Source: JAIUNP01 sp020161975
GTDB lineage: Bacteria; Pseudomonadota; Alphaproteobacteria; Rhizobiales; Beijerinckiaceae
Assembly: GCA_036745275.1 (NCBI GenBank)
Contig: DAIOGK010000025.1
Coordinates: 1 to 48,175, forward strand
Direction of reading: 5' to 3'
Length of the DNA: 48,175 bases
Below the pieces are notes generated by a model, which saw nothing but the letters and a program-made list of their open reading frames with translations, ran no database searches and had not been told where the DNA came from. The translations under genes and the position numbers were made by a program. Positions within the stretch are counted from its first letter, which is position 1, and every line of letters begins with the position of its first letter. Below are positions 1-7,866 of this stretch, piece by piece.

Positions 1-324
1 CAGCACGAAGGGCGCGACGATCAGATAGCCCGGACCGCCAACGCCGTTGACCGGCTTTGCCAGTGAAAAGAAGATGTGGCTCTCATGGCCATGATCAAAA
101 TGACCGCTGAGTGAGACGGGGCGATAGGCCATGTCGGCAAGCGGCATCGTGGCCCAGGTCGAAGCCGCTGGAAACGGTTCTGGTGCCAGCACGGACCGCG
201 CGCGGATGGTGGCGACCAGTGCTTCCTTCTCGCCCATACGCGACCATTGCCAGGCCCCAAGGCCGACAAGAACGATCACGCCAATGAGCGTGAACAGGCC
301 AGGAAGAATGAGGTCGCGCCGCAT
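1..324 (-). CDS. surf1: SURF1 family cytochrome oxidase assembly protein (N-terminal part, cut by window edge)
   Basis: The first 108 codons are present; the rest lies beyond base 1. SURF1 proteins are inner-membrane factors that help insert heme a into subunit I of aa3-type oxidase. The visible part starts MRRDLILPGL, has one membrane segment at about residues 6-24, then the family-typical LGAWQWSRMGEKEALVA stretch, and ends near the conserved GGPGYLIVAPFVL region that opens the periplasmic domain. Its ATG shares one base with the stop codon of the DUF983 gene (TAATG), so the two are translationally coupled. Last visible gene of the cox cluster. Family call is firm; completeness cannot be judged. 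Confidence 0.9.
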   Translation of the reverse strand, partial: MRRDLILPGLFTLIGVIVLVGLGAWQWSRMGEKEALVATIRARSVLAPEPFPAASTWATMPLADMAYRPVSLSGHFDHGHESHIFFSLAKPVNGVGGPGYLIVAPFVL

Positions 325-701
325 TACTCTTCAAGCCGACCGAGTTCGGCCTTGTTCCGATACTGCAAGGCGATCAGGATACCCTTCAGCGGGCGCAGCA
401 TACCGAGGCAGACGATCAGCGTCAGCGGGATGAAGATGACGAGGTGCAGCCACAGCGGCGGCGCATAGGCCTGCTCGACGAAGAACATCAGGCCAATCAT
501 GAGGAAGCCTGCGAGCAGAATGACGAATACCGCCGGCCCGTCGCCCGAATCGGCAAACTTGTAGGACAGGCCGCAATTCGAGCACTTTTCTGGCAGGGCA
601 ATGAAACCCTTGAACAGCGCGCCCTCGCCGCAGGCCGGACAGCGGCCCCTGAGGCCGGCAGAAACGGGGTCAACCCCGGTTGCGGTGAAGCGGTCACTCA
701 T
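324..701 (-). CDS. DUF983 zinc-ribbon membrane protein of the cox cluster
   Basis: A protein of 125 residues with two CxxC pairs (C21/C24 in CPACGEG and C40/C43 in CSNCGLS) forming a probable zinc ribbon, followed by two hydrophobic segments (about 55-77 and 82-104) and a basic C-terminus. DUF983 proteins sit between coxC and surf1 in many alphaproteobacteria; their biochemical role is unsettled, and a part in oxidase assembly is inferred only from this position. The ATG at 701 is preceded by GGAGGG at good spacing. A TTG four codons upstream is possible but less likely. The stop overlaps the surf1 start by one base. Confidence 0.88.
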   Translation of the reverse strand: MSDRFTATGVDPVSAGLRGRCPACGEGALFKGFIALPEKCSNCGLSYKFADSGDGPAVFVILLAGFLMIGLMFFVEQAYAPPLWLHLVIFIPLTLIVCLGMLRPLKGILIALQYRNKAELGRLEE

Positions 702-720
702 GCTGCCCTCCAAATGGAAA

Positions 721-740
721 GGGCGGCGTTGCCGCCGCCC
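721..740 (-). terminator. GC-rich hairpin between coxC and the DUF983 gene
   Basis: GGGCGGC at 721-727 pairs with GCCGCCC at 734-740 across a six-base loop. Read on the minus strand, the stem is followed by TTTCCATTT. The T-run is broken, so this is more likely a partial terminator or a 3'-end stabiliser for the upstream coxC message than a full stop. Confidence 0.45.
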
Positions 741-761
741 CGATACCCGGCCGTCCCGGTC

Positions 762-1628
762 TTAGTGGCCCGCAGCCGGCAAAACGGCACGACCGAAATC
801 CGAGCCGATGACGTAGATCACGGCAAACAGGAACAGCCACACCACGTCGACGAAGTGCCAGTACCAGGCAGCAAACTCGAAGCCGAGATGCTGCTTGGGC
901 GTGAAATCGCCCTTGTAGACACGGATCAGGCAGACAGCGAGGAAGATCGTGCCGACGATAACATGGAAGCCGTGGAAGCCGGTCGACATGAAGAAGGTCG
1001 CGCCATAGATGTTGCCAGCGAACTTGAAGCCCGCGTGGCTGTACTCGTAGGCCTGCACGCAGGAAAACAGCAGGCCGAGGGCGACCGTGATCCACAGCGC
1101 CTTCTTCACGCCCTCGCGGTCATTCTCCAGAAGAGCCTGGTGGGCCCAGGTGACCGTGGTGCCGGACGTGAGCAGGATAAGCGTGTTGAACAGCGGCAGT
1201 TCCCACGGATTGAACACCGGGATGCCCTTCGGCGGCCAATGCCCGCCGGTCAGGTCCACGCGCATGTACTGGATTGCCTCGTTCGTATAGAGCGACGCAT
1301 CGAAATAGGCCCAGAACCAGGCAACGAAGAACATCACTTCCGATGCGATGAACAGGATCATGCCGTAGCGATGGCTGATCTGCACCACGCGGGTGTGGTC
1401 GCCGTGATTGGCTTCATGCACCACATCCGTCCACCAGCTGTACATGGTGAAAAGAACGCCGAGCAGGCCGAGGCCGAACAGCAGGCTGCCGATCTGCAAC
1501 CCTGCAATCGGCATTGCCTTCATCCAGGCAATCGCGCCCACCGCCATGACGAAGGCGGAAGCCGAACCAACGATCGGCCAGGGGCTCGGATCGATGATGT
1601 GATAGTCATGAGTCTTGCCACCAGCCAT
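762..1628 (-). CDS. coxC: Cytochrome c oxidase subunit III
   Basis: A protein of 288 residues, the usual length for an alphaproteobacterial aa3 subunit III. It is a polytopic inner-membrane subunit without redox metals that stabilises the core enzyme and lines the oxygen and proton routes. Typical family sequences are visible: KTHDYHIIDPSPWPIVGS at the N-terminus, the ASEVMFFVAWFWAYFDASL segment, and FHGFHVIVGTIFL followed by HFVDVVWLFLFAVIYV at the C-terminus. An AAGGGGAAGAGCC sequence precedes the ATG. It lies 44 bases downstream of ctaG and 60 bases upstream of the DUF983 gene, in the same transcription direction. Confidence 0.97.
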   Translation of the reverse strand: MAGGKTHDYHIIDPSPWPIVGSASAFVMAVGAIAWMKAMPIAGLQIGSLLFGLGLLGVLFTMYSWWTDVVHEANHGDHTRVVQISHRYGMILFIASEVMFFVAWFWAYFDASLYTNEAIQYMRVDLTGGHWPPKGIPVFNPWELPLFNTLILLTSGTTVTWAHQALLENDREGVKKALWITVALGLLFSCVQAYEYSHAGFKFAGNIYGATFFMSTGFHGFHVIVGTIFLAVCLIRVYKGDFTPKQHLGFEFAAWYWHFVDVVWLFLFAVIYVIGSDFGRAVLPAAGH

Positions 1629-1672
1629 GGCTCTTCCCCTTCAGTAAATCAAAATCGTTGGCACGCGCCGGA

Positions 1673-2287
1673 TCATTGAACAGTCTCCCTGTCCTTTGAA
1701 CCTGCCGCTGCGAGTGGCTTTCCGGCCCCCTTGGCCGGATGAAATGTGTAGGACAGCGTGATCGTGTCGATGTGCGACAGATGCGCTTCCTTCTCAAGAG
1801 CTGGATCGAGGAAGAACACGACGGCCTCTTCCCGCGCCTCGCCCGGCTTCAGCGTCTGCTCGGTAAAGCAGAAGCACTCAAGCTTGTTGAAATAGCCTCC
1901 GGTAATTTCCGGCACGACATTGAAGCTCGCAATGCCCGTCGTCTCGGTTGGCCCGACATTCCGCACGGTGTAGCGCGCGGTAACGACCTGACCCGGCTTG
2001 ACGGTGATCGACGGAGCCTCCGGTTCAAACTGCCAGCGAAGTCCCGCAACCACGCCGGCGTCAAACCGCACGGTATAGGACTTGGTGCCGATGCTCCGCG
2101 CCGCTTCCTTCACCACCATGGGCGTTCCGCCATAGCCGGTCGTGCGGCAGAAAAGATCATAGAGCGGAACAGCCGCAAACGAGAGCGCCAGCATGAACAG
2201 ACCCGCGCCGCCGACGATCCAGCCGACGCGCCGATTGCGCTCGGTGGTCTTTGCATCAAGGATCGGTCCGTTGGCCATGGCAGTCAC
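1673..2287 (-). CDS. ctaG: Cytochrome c oxidase assembly protein CtaG/Cox11
   Basis: Cox11-type copper chaperone, 204 residues, that delivers copper to the CuB site of subunit I on the periplasmic side. One N-terminal transmembrane helix (about residues 25-46) is followed by an immunoglobulin-like periplasmic domain. The copper-binding CFCF motif is present in KLECFCFTEQTL. The GTG at 2287 overlaps the coxF stop as GTGA; an ATG three codons later (2278, MANGP) is an alternative, and neither has a strong ribosome-binding site, which fits translational coupling to coxF. Order ctaB-coxF-ctaG-coxC is the standard alphaproteobacterial arrangement. Confidence 0.95.
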   Translation of the reverse strand: MTAMANGPILDAKTTERNRRVGWIVGGAGLFMLALSFAAVPLYDLFCRTTGYGGTPMVVKEAARSIGTKSYTVRFDAGVVAGLRWQFEPEAPSITVKPGQVVTARYTVRNVGPTETTGIASFNVVPEITGGYFNKLECFCFTEQTLKPGEAREEAVVFFLDPALEKEAHLSHIDTITLSYTFHPAKGAGKPLAAAGSKDRETVQ

Positions 2288-2457
2288 AGCGTCCGGTTTG
2301 TCACGATGGCAGAACCCATCTTGAACACGGTGATGAGGTAGAACAGGAAGGCAAGCCCGCCAATGGCCAGCGCCAGCGCGAGCGAACGCCGCCGCCGCGC
2401 CGCACGCTGCGCCTCGGTCAGTTCGATACCATCCTCGATCGGCTTCTTGTCTGCCAT
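2284..2457 (-). CDS. coxF: Small CoxF-like protein of the cox operon
   Basis: A 57-residue protein between ctaB and ctaG. It starts MADKKPIEDGIELTEAQRAA, then has an arginine-rich RRRR patch and one transmembrane segment (about residues 25-47). This is the size, position and charge layout of the small CoxF proteins of alphaproteobacterial cox operons; no catalytic role is known to me. Its ATG overlaps the ctaB stop by one base (TGATG on the minus strand) and its stop overlaps the ctaG GTG, so three genes are packed with no spacer. It is easily missed by gene callers because of its length. Confidence 0.8.
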   Translation of the reverse strand: MADKKPIEDGIELTEAQRAARRRRSLALALAIGGLAFLFYLITVFKMGSAIVTNRTL

Positions 2458-3392
2458 CACAGCGTCACCCTGATCAGCGGCAGCAGCATCCGCTCGGCCA
2501 GAATGGCAGCGAACAGCCCGAAGAGATACAGGATGGAAAATCCAAACATACGCCAGCACGCCGTCACTGCCGGCTTGCCCTCGCGGGTCCTGAAGATATC
2601 GATGGCGAGCCAAAGCATTCCCGCGCCGCCCGCCACAGCAACCGCGCCATAAAGCATCCCGCCAAGGCCGACGAAGAGGGGCGCGAGACCAGTCGGAACC
2701 AGGACCAGCGTGTAAAGCAGAATCTGGAGCCGCGTCGCATCCGGCCCGGCGACAACCGGCAGCATCGGAATGCCTGCGCGGGCATAATCCTCACTCTTCA
2801 CCAGCGCCAGCGCCCAGAAATGTGGCGGCGTCCAGATGAAGATGATGAGAAAGAGGATGAAGCTCTCGATGGAAACGCCGCCCGTGACCGCCGCCCAGCC
2901 GATCATCGGCGGAAAAGCGCCCGCAGCGCCGCCAATGACGATGTTCTGCGTCGTCGTGCGCTTCAGCCACATCGTATAGACAACAGCGTAATAGAAAATC
3001 GTGAAGGCGAGAAAGCCCGCCGCGAACCAGTTGGTTGCAAGCCCGAGCGTGGCGACCGAAAAGGCCGAGAGGACGAGGCCGAAGGCCAGTGCCTCGCCGC
3101 CCGTCACGCGGCCGGCAGGAATCGGACGCTTCGCCGTGCGGCCCATCACGCGATCGATATCCGCATCATACCACATGTTGAGCGCGCCCGAGGCGCCGGC
3201 CCCGACGGCGATGGCGAGAATAGCAACCGCAGCCATGACAGGGTGCAGATTCCCCGGCGCGGCAACAAGGCCGACCAGCGCCGTGAACACGACCAGCGAC
3301 ATCACCCGCGGTTTCAGAAGCGCGATGAAATCAGACGGATCTGCCTCGGAAAGCAGGGCCGAACCGGTCTCGCGGTAGGAAACATCGCTCAT
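2457..3392 (-). CDS. ctaB: Protoheme IX farnesyltransferase (heme o synthase)
   Basis: UbiA-superfamily prenyltransferase of 311 residues that attaches a farnesyl group to heme b to give heme o, the precursor of heme a. The first aspartate-rich motif is seen in NMWYDADIDRVMGRTAKRP (N-x3-D-x3-D form) around residue 95, and a second conserved aspartate region follows KSEDYARAGIPMLPVVAG. Eight to nine hydrophobic segments are visible. It lies downstream of coxA, separated by a GC hairpin, and overlaps coxF by one base. Its product serves the oxidase encoded around it. Confidence 0.96.
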   Translation of the reverse strand: MSDVSYRETGSALLSEADPSDFIALLKPRVMSLVVFTALVGLVAAPGNLHPVMAAVAILAIAVGAGASGALNMWYDADIDRVMGRTAKRPIPAGRVTGGEALAFGLVLSAFSVATLGLATNWFAAGFLAFTIFYYAVVYTMWLKRTTTQNIVIGGAAGAFPPMIGWAAVTGGVSIESFILFLIIFIWTPPHFWALALVKSEDYARAGIPMLPVVAGPDATRLQILLYTLVLVPTGLAPLFVGLGGMLYGAVAVAGGAGMLWLAIDIFRTREGKPAVTACWRMFGFSILYLFGLFAAILAERMLLPLIRVTL

Positions 3393-3429
3393 CGGATACC
3401 GTCAACAAACGGGGTGGGACAGGAAAGAA

Positions 3430-3454
3430 GGGGCCGGCGGCTGCCGCCGGCCCC
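3430..3454 (-). terminator. Strong GC hairpin between coxA and ctaB
   Basis: GGGGCCGGCGG (3430-3440) is perfectly complementary to CCGCCGGCCCC (3444-3454) with a three-base loop. On the minus strand the stem is followed by TTCTTTCC. It lies nine bases downstream of the coxA stop. It resembles an attenuating terminator or mRNA stabiliser that could lower assembly-gene expression relative to coxBA. Confidence 0.6.
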
Positions 3455-3462
3455 CATGAGTG

Positions 3463-5079
3463 TCAGTGGTGGTCGCCGCCCGTAATGCGCGGCAACGTCT
3501 CGAACTGGTGGAACGGCGGCGGAGACGACAGGGTCCACTCCAGCGTGGTCGCACCCTCGCCCCACGGATTGTTGCCGGCCTTTTCCTTGCGGACGAAGGC
3601 GTAGGCAATGCCGAAGAAGAACACGAGCAGGCCGGCGGCGAAGATGTAGGAGCCGATCGACGAGACGTAGTTCCAGCCGGCGAAGGCATCGGGATAGTCG
3701 ACATAGCGACGCGGCATACCGGCAAGGCCCAGGAAGTGCTGCGGGAAGAACAGCACGTTGGCGCCCACGAAGGCGAAGGCGAAGTGCAGCTTGCCGATCC
3801 AGTCCGGAATGATGTAGCCGGACATCTTCGGGAACCAGTAATACCAGCCCGCGAAGATACCGAACACGGCGCCGAGCGAGAGCACGTAGTGGAAGTGCGC
3901 CACGACATAGTAGGTGTCGTGCAGAACGCGATCCGCGCCGGCATTTGCCAGCACGACGCCGGTGACGCCACCCACCGTGAACAGGAACACGAAGCCCACA
4001 GCCCAGACCATCGGTGTGCTGAAGCGCAGCGAGCCGCCCCACATCGTCGCAATCCACGAGAAGATCTTCACGCCCGTCGGCACGGCGATGACCATCGTCG
4101 CCGCAACGAAATACTGCTGCGCGCCGAGGCTGATACCGGTCGTATACATGTGGTGCGCCCACACGATGAAGCCGACAAAGCCGATGGCGACCATCGCGTA
4201 AGCCATGCCGAGATAACCGAACACCGGCTTCTTCGAGAAGGTCGAGATGATCTGGCTGATCAGGCCGAAGGCCGGGAGGATGATGACGTACACTTCTGGA
4301 TGGCCGAAGAACCAGAACAGATGCTGGAACAGGATCGGATCACCGCCGCCTTCCGGCGCAAAGAAGGTCGTACCGAAGTTGCGATCGGTCAGCAGCATGG
4401 TGATGGCGCCCGCCAGAACCGGCAGCGAGAGCACCAGCAGGAAGGCGGTCACCAGGATCGACCAGGCAAACAGCGGCATCCGGTGCAGGGTCATGCCCGG
4501 CGCGCGCATGTTGAAAATCGTCACGATGAAGTTGATCGCACCGAGAATTGACGCCGCGCCTGCCAGATGGAGCGACAGGATCGCAAAATCCATCGCTGGT
4601 CCGGGTTGGCCCGAAGTCGAAAGAGGCGGGTAGACGGTCCAGCCGCCGCCTACGCCATTGGAACCCGGCGGGCCCTCAACGAAGAGCGAGACGACGAGCA
4701 GCAGCAGCGCGGTCGGCGTCAGCCAGAACGAGATGTTGTTCATGCGCGGGAAGGCCATGTCCGGCGCGCCGATCATCAGCGGCACGAACCAGTTGCCGAA
4801 ACCGCCGATCAGGGCCGGCATCGCCATGAAGAACACCATGATCAGGCCGTGCGCCGTAACGAACACGTTGAAGGTGTGCGGATTGGAGAAATACTGAAGG
4901 CCCGGCTCCTGAAGCTCCAGGCGCATCATGATCGACAGGAAGCCGCCGACAACGCCGCCGAAGATGGCGGAGATGAAGTACAGCGTGCCGATATCCTTGT
5001 GGTTGGTGGAGAACAGCCAGCGCCGGATTCCGGTCGGATTATGGTGTTCTGCGTCGTGATGGGTAGCGGCGGTGGCCAT
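3463..5079 (-). CDS. coxA: Cytochrome c oxidase subunit I (aa3 type)
   Basis: Catalytic heme-copper subunit, 538 residues, reducing oxygen to water at the heme a3-CuB centre while pumping protons. Family signatures are visible: VFVTAHGLIMVFF (heme a ligand histidine, about residue 77), FWFFGHPEVYVIILPAFG (CuB histidine with the cross-linked tyrosine), and VVAHFHYVLSLGAVFG (heme a3 and heme a ligand histidines). The PEVY and GN-W features indicate an A-type oxidase rather than cbb3. A GAGGG ribosome-binding site precedes MATAATHH. It lies 33 bases downstream of coxB, the normal order. Confidence 0.98.
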   Translation of the reverse strand: MATAATHHDAEHHNPTGIRRWLFSTNHKDIGTLYFISAIFGGVVGGFLSIMMRLELQEPGLQYFSNPHTFNVFVTAHGLIMVFFMAMPALIGGFGNWFVPLMIGAPDMAFPRMNNISFWLTPTALLLLVVSLFVEGPPGSNGVGGGWTVYPPLSTSGQPGPAMDFAILSLHLAGAASILGAINFIVTIFNMRAPGMTLHRMPLFAWSILVTAFLLVLSLPVLAGAITMLLTDRNFGTTFFAPEGGGDPILFQHLFWFFGHPEVYVIILPAFGLISQIISTFSKKPVFGYLGMAYAMVAIGFVGFIVWAHHMYTTGISLGAQQYFVAATMVIAVPTGVKIFSWIATMWGGSLRFSTPMVWAVGFVFLFTVGGVTGVVLANAGADRVLHDTYYVVAHFHYVLSLGAVFGIFAGWYYWFPKMSGYIIPDWIGKLHFAFAFVGANVLFFPQHFLGLAGMPRRYVDYPDAFAGWNYVSSIGSYIFAAGLLVFFFGIAYAFVRKEKAGNNPWGEGATTLEWTLSSPPPFHQFETLPRITGGDHH

Positions 5080-5112
5080 GGTGTCAGCCCTCCTCGATTG
5101 TCTTTCTTGCGA

Positions 5113-5982
5113 TCAGCGGGCGTCGACCGAGGCGACCTTGCCGGTCGCATCGCCCGCCTGCGCGAACTTCTTCTGGGCGTCCTTCAGCCAGGCCTCGTAC
5201 TTGTCCTGCGAGACGACGCGGATGGCCATCGGCATGAAGGCATGGTCCTTGCCGCACAGTTCCTGGCACTGACCGTAGTACAGCCCTTCCTTGGTGGCCT
5301 TGAACCACGTTTCGTTGAGGCGCCCCGGAACGGCGTCGATCTTGACGCCGAAGGACTGGATGGCGAAGGCATGGATCACGTCAGCGGCGGTCACCTGCAC
5401 GCGGACGACCTTGTTCACCGGCACGACAACCTCGTTATCGACAGAGAGCAGCCGCGGGAAATCTTCCTTCTTGCCACCGCTCTTGAGCGCCTTGGCGATG
5501 TCGGCATCGCTCAACATCACGGCGTCGAAGGCGATTCCGCCCGAATCCTTGGCGTATTCAAAGCTCCAGTACCACTGCTTGCCGGTGATCTTGATCGTCA
5601 TGTCCGACGGCGGCACCACCACCTGTTCCTTCAGCAGGCGGAAGGAGGGGATGGCAATCACGACGAGGATCAACACCGGAACGATGGTCCAGACCACCTC
5701 GATCATCGTGTTGTGCGTGGTTTTCGACGGCACCGGATTGCGCGATTCGCGATAGCGCATCACGACCACGACCAGCAGCGCCAGCACGAACAGCGTGATC
5801 ACCGTGATGAGATAGAGCAGGCCGGTGTGGAAGGTGTGGATGTTCTCGGCCACCGGCGTGGCCGCAGCCTGGAGGTTCATCTGCCAGGGAACCGGATGCC
5901 CGGCTTCCTCTGCAAGGCCATGGCCAGCAGCGCCGGCCAGCGTGGCAGCGGCCAGCGCCGCCCTTGAAATTGCCCTATTCAT
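5113..5982 (-). CDS. coxB: Cytochrome c oxidase subunit II
   Basis: Subunit II, 289 residues from the chosen ATG. It accepts electrons from cytochrome c through the binuclear CuA centre on the periplasmic face. A signal-like N-terminus (MNRAISRAALAAATLAGAAG) is followed by two transmembrane helices and the cupredoxin domain. The CuA motif CQELCGKDHAFMPM lies at about residues 239-252 with both cysteines, the histidine and the methionine. An upstream ATG at 6024 would add 14 residues, but the ATG at 5982 starts a proper signal peptide and has GGACAGG just upstream. First gene of the oxidase cluster. Confidence 0.96.
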   Translation of the reverse strand: MNRAISRAALAAATLAGAAGHGLAEEAGHPVPWQMNLQAAATPVAENIHTFHTGLLYLITVITLFVLALLVVVVMRYRESRNPVPSKTTHNTMIEVVWTIVPVLILVVIAIPSFRLLKEQVVVPPSDMTIKITGKQWYWSFEYAKDSGGIAFDAVMLSDADIAKALKSGGKKEDFPRLLSVDNEVVVPVNKVVRVQVTAADVIHAFAIQSFGVKIDAVPGRLNETWFKATKEGLYYGQCQELCGKDHAFMPMAIRVVSQDKYEAWLKDAQKKFAQAGDATGKVASVDAR

Positions 5983-6360
5983 AGCCTGTCCTGTGCCGAA
6001 CATGAGAGTCATGCGCTCCTGCAACTACCCGATCCCACCGGTCGGCGCAGGGCTTGCAAGCCCGGATGCGCGACCAAAATGCAGGCCGTCAAAAAAATTC
6101 GACGATCCCCTTCAGTTTTCCTGTCAAACACATCACGAGCCATGACGCAACACCACCTTCTGGGTTATTCGCTGCCGGGGGTGCGACAAAATTGCGCGCC
6201 TTGCCGCGACCATCTGGCACGGCTGTTGCTACGGTGCTGGAGCGCATTGTTCCGACGGAGGTGTTGCCTTCCGGCCCGATCGGCCAGCCCTTCCTTGATC
6301 CTGACGCGATGCTCTGTTACCCGCTAGCGCTTGAGAACCAACGATCCAGGAAAGACGCGC
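5983..6360. other. Divergent non-coding region between coxB and the ialB-like gene
   Basis: About 380 bases with no convincing gene. On the minus strand a TTGACA lies at 6122-6127 with only a weak -10 (TCGAAT) at 19-base spacing, a tentative coxB promoter. The stretch at 6092-6100 is A-rich. On the plus strand no good -35/-10 pair is clear for the ialB-like gene. Both divergent promoters should lie here. Confidence 0.4.
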
Positions 6361-6936
6361 GTGCGCACCATGCTTGATCGATTCGCCTCGTGGCTTGCCG
6401 GCGTCCTGCCCGTGATTGTGATTTCGGGGCTGCTGGGCCTGCCCGGAACAGCCGCCGCGCAGGGCGTCCTGAAGTCCAACTATGGCGACTGGCAACTGCG
6501 CTGTGAGAAGACGCCGCCGCCCGCTGCCGGTCAGAAGGAAGGCGAGCAGTGTATCCTGCTGCAGAGCCTCGTCGACGATCAGTCAGTGATTGATGGCCAG
6601 AAGGTCGAGATCAATCTGGTCGTGGTTGTCCTGCGGGCAACCGACCCCAAGGCCGGTAATGCCAGAAAGCCGATTCTGCGGGTGATTGCGCCCCTGGGGG
6701 TCTTGCTGCCGCGTGGTCTTGGCCTCAAGATTGATCAGGAAGTGATCGGCTCCACCGGCTTTGTCCGGTGCCTTGCAAATGGTTGCGTCGCCGAGGTGGA
6801 ACTCGACGATGCGCTGATTGCCAAGCTGAAGGCCGGCAAGGAGGCGCTGTTCGTGATTTTCCTGCCGCCGGATGACGGGCGTGGTCTGCCGTTGAACCTC
6901 AACGGCTTTGAACAGGGATTTTCCCAACTACAGTAG
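6361..6936 (+). CDS. Invasion-associated locus B (IalB) family exported protein
   Basis: A protein of 191 residues. An N-terminal signal peptide (LPVIVISGLLGLPGTAAAQG, cleavage probably after TAAA-Q) is followed by the family opening YGDWQLRCEK and a short spacer to EQCILLQSL, giving the cysteine pair typical of IalB proteins, and by CLANGCVAEV with another pair. IalB was named in Bartonella, but free-living alphaproteobacteria carry many copies; its molecular role is unclear and no invasion role is implied here. The GTG at 6361 is chosen because AGGAAA lies seven bases upstream; the ATG at 6370 is an alternative. Confidence 0.8.
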   Translation: MRTMLDRFASWLAGVLPVIVISGLLGLPGTAAAQGVLKSNYGDWQLRCEKTPPPAAGQKEGEQCILLQSLVDDQSVIDGQKVEINLVVVVLRATDPKAGNARKPILRVIAPLGVLLPRGLGLKIDQEVIGSTGFVRCLANGCVAEVELDDALIAKLKAGKEALFVIFLPPDDGRGLPLNLNGFEQGFSQLQ

Positions 6937-6960
6937 AGTTGTCGTGAGTGAGGGCGTGGA

Positions 6961-7575
6961 ATGACCAAGGTTCATGGGTTTGCGGTACTGGCCGCCTGTT
7001 TCGCGCTGGCCGGATGCAATGCAATCTCGCCGACATTGCCGTCTCTGGGAGGGGGCGGGGGCAGCGGTCTTGGGTCGCAGGCCCTCTTTGGCAATCCGCA
7101 GAACGTGCCGCGCGCCAATGCCCCTGAACTCGAGATCGATTACAACTGCCCGGGTGTTGAAGTGATGGAAGGCGCCGCCGCCGTGCGGGTTGGCCGGGCC
7201 GGATCCTCGGAGGTCGCTCACCAGGCATCGCTGACGGATGTGGCGCGCGAATGCCGCTTTTCCGGCAACCAGATGGTGCTGAAGGTCGGTGTTCAGGGCC
7301 GGATGCTGATCGGATCGATCGGCAAGCCTGGAACCTATCCTGTGCCGGTGCGGGTTGCGGTGAAGCAGAATGACAAGGTTGTTGCCAACCGCGTCGCCAG
7401 GGTCTCCGTGACCATTCCGGCGGGTGAATCCAGCGTCGGCTTCGTTCATGTCGAGGATAACATCATCCTGCCGATCCTGCCCGGGGCCGATCCGGCCGAT
7501 ACCTATGATGTGTTTGTTGGCTTCGACGGCTCCGGCGCGGCGGCTGACCCGCGGCGGGGACGCCGGCGGCGGTGA
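6961..7575 (+). CDS. Putative outer-membrane or periplasmic lipoprotein, function unknown
   Basis: A protein of 204 residues with a lipoprotein signal peptide: MTKVHGFAVLAACFALAGCN, lipobox LAGC with the modified cysteine at 19. A glycine/serine-rich linker (GGGGGSGLG) follows, then a domain with ELEIDYNCPGVEV, a C-terminal beta-rich part, and a basic tail DPRRGRRRR. The lack of aspartate at +2 (asparagine here) predicts outer-membrane sorting. I do not recognise a named family. It starts 24 bases after the ialB-like gene and is probably co-transcribed. Two cysteines beyond the lipidated one (NCPG, ECRF) could form a disulfide. Confidence 0.75.
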   Translation: MTKVHGFAVLAACFALAGCNAISPTLPSLGGGGGSGLGSQALFGNPQNVPRANAPELEIDYNCPGVEVMEGAAAVRVGRAGSSEVAHQASLTDVARECRFSGNQMVLKVGVQGRMLIGSIGKPGTYPVPVRVAVKQNDKVVANRVARVSVTIPAGESSVGFVHVEDNIILPILPGADPADTYDVFVGFDGSGAAADPRRGRRRR

Positions 7576-7592
7576 ATTGTCGCAAAGGGTCG

Positions 7593-7621
7593 TTGACTCA
7601 AGCCCCTGCGCCGCTCTAGGG
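7593..7621 (+). promoter_or_regulatory. Probable promoter of the glycine cleavage operon
   Basis: TTGACT (7593-7598) and CTAGGG (7616-7621) are separated by 17 bases. The expected transcription start near 7628 would put the riboswitch close to the 5' end of the transcript. Confidence 0.5.
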
Positions 7622-7642
7622 CTACGGCACGGCAAATGAAAT

Positions 7643-7824
7643 CTCGCGGGAGAGACCGGTCGCAAGACCGGCGCCGAAGGCGCAACCGCCCCGGAAACGC
7701 TCAGGCAAAAGGACCGCGAGAGGCAGCCGCTCTGGAAAGCAGGAACGTTTCGTTCCTCACCGACGGAGAAAACGCGGGCGGGGCGTTTCGCCCTTGCGTG
7801 AATCTCTCAGGTCACAGGACAGAG
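7643..7824 (+). promoter_or_regulatory. Tandem glycine riboswitch (two aptamers) upstream of gcvT
   Basis: Aptamer 1 is closed by CTCGCG (7643-7648) pairing with CGCGAG (7715-7720); inside it are GGGAGAGACC, GCCGAAGGCGCAA and CTCAGGCAAAAGGACC, the conserved core of the glycine class. Aptamer 2 is closed by CTCTG (7730-7734) pairing with CAGAG (7820-7824); inside are ACCGACGGAGAAA and CTCTCAGGTCACAGGAC. The nine-base linker between aptamers is typical. A small hairpin GCGCC-GTGA-GGCGC (7836-7849) follows and may be part of the expression platform; no T-run follows it, so control of translation or an activating mode is more likely than a simple terminator. Known examples switch on gcv genes when glycine is abundant. 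Confidence 0.96.
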
Positions 7825-7866
7825 GGGGCGATGGTGCGCCGTGAGGCGCGCTGATCGTTCATCTTT

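Noticed and set aside
6331..6360. TTG start at 6331 for the IalB-family gene
   Set aside because: It adds ten charged residues before the signal peptide; the GTG at 6361 has a ribosome-binding site at proper spacing.
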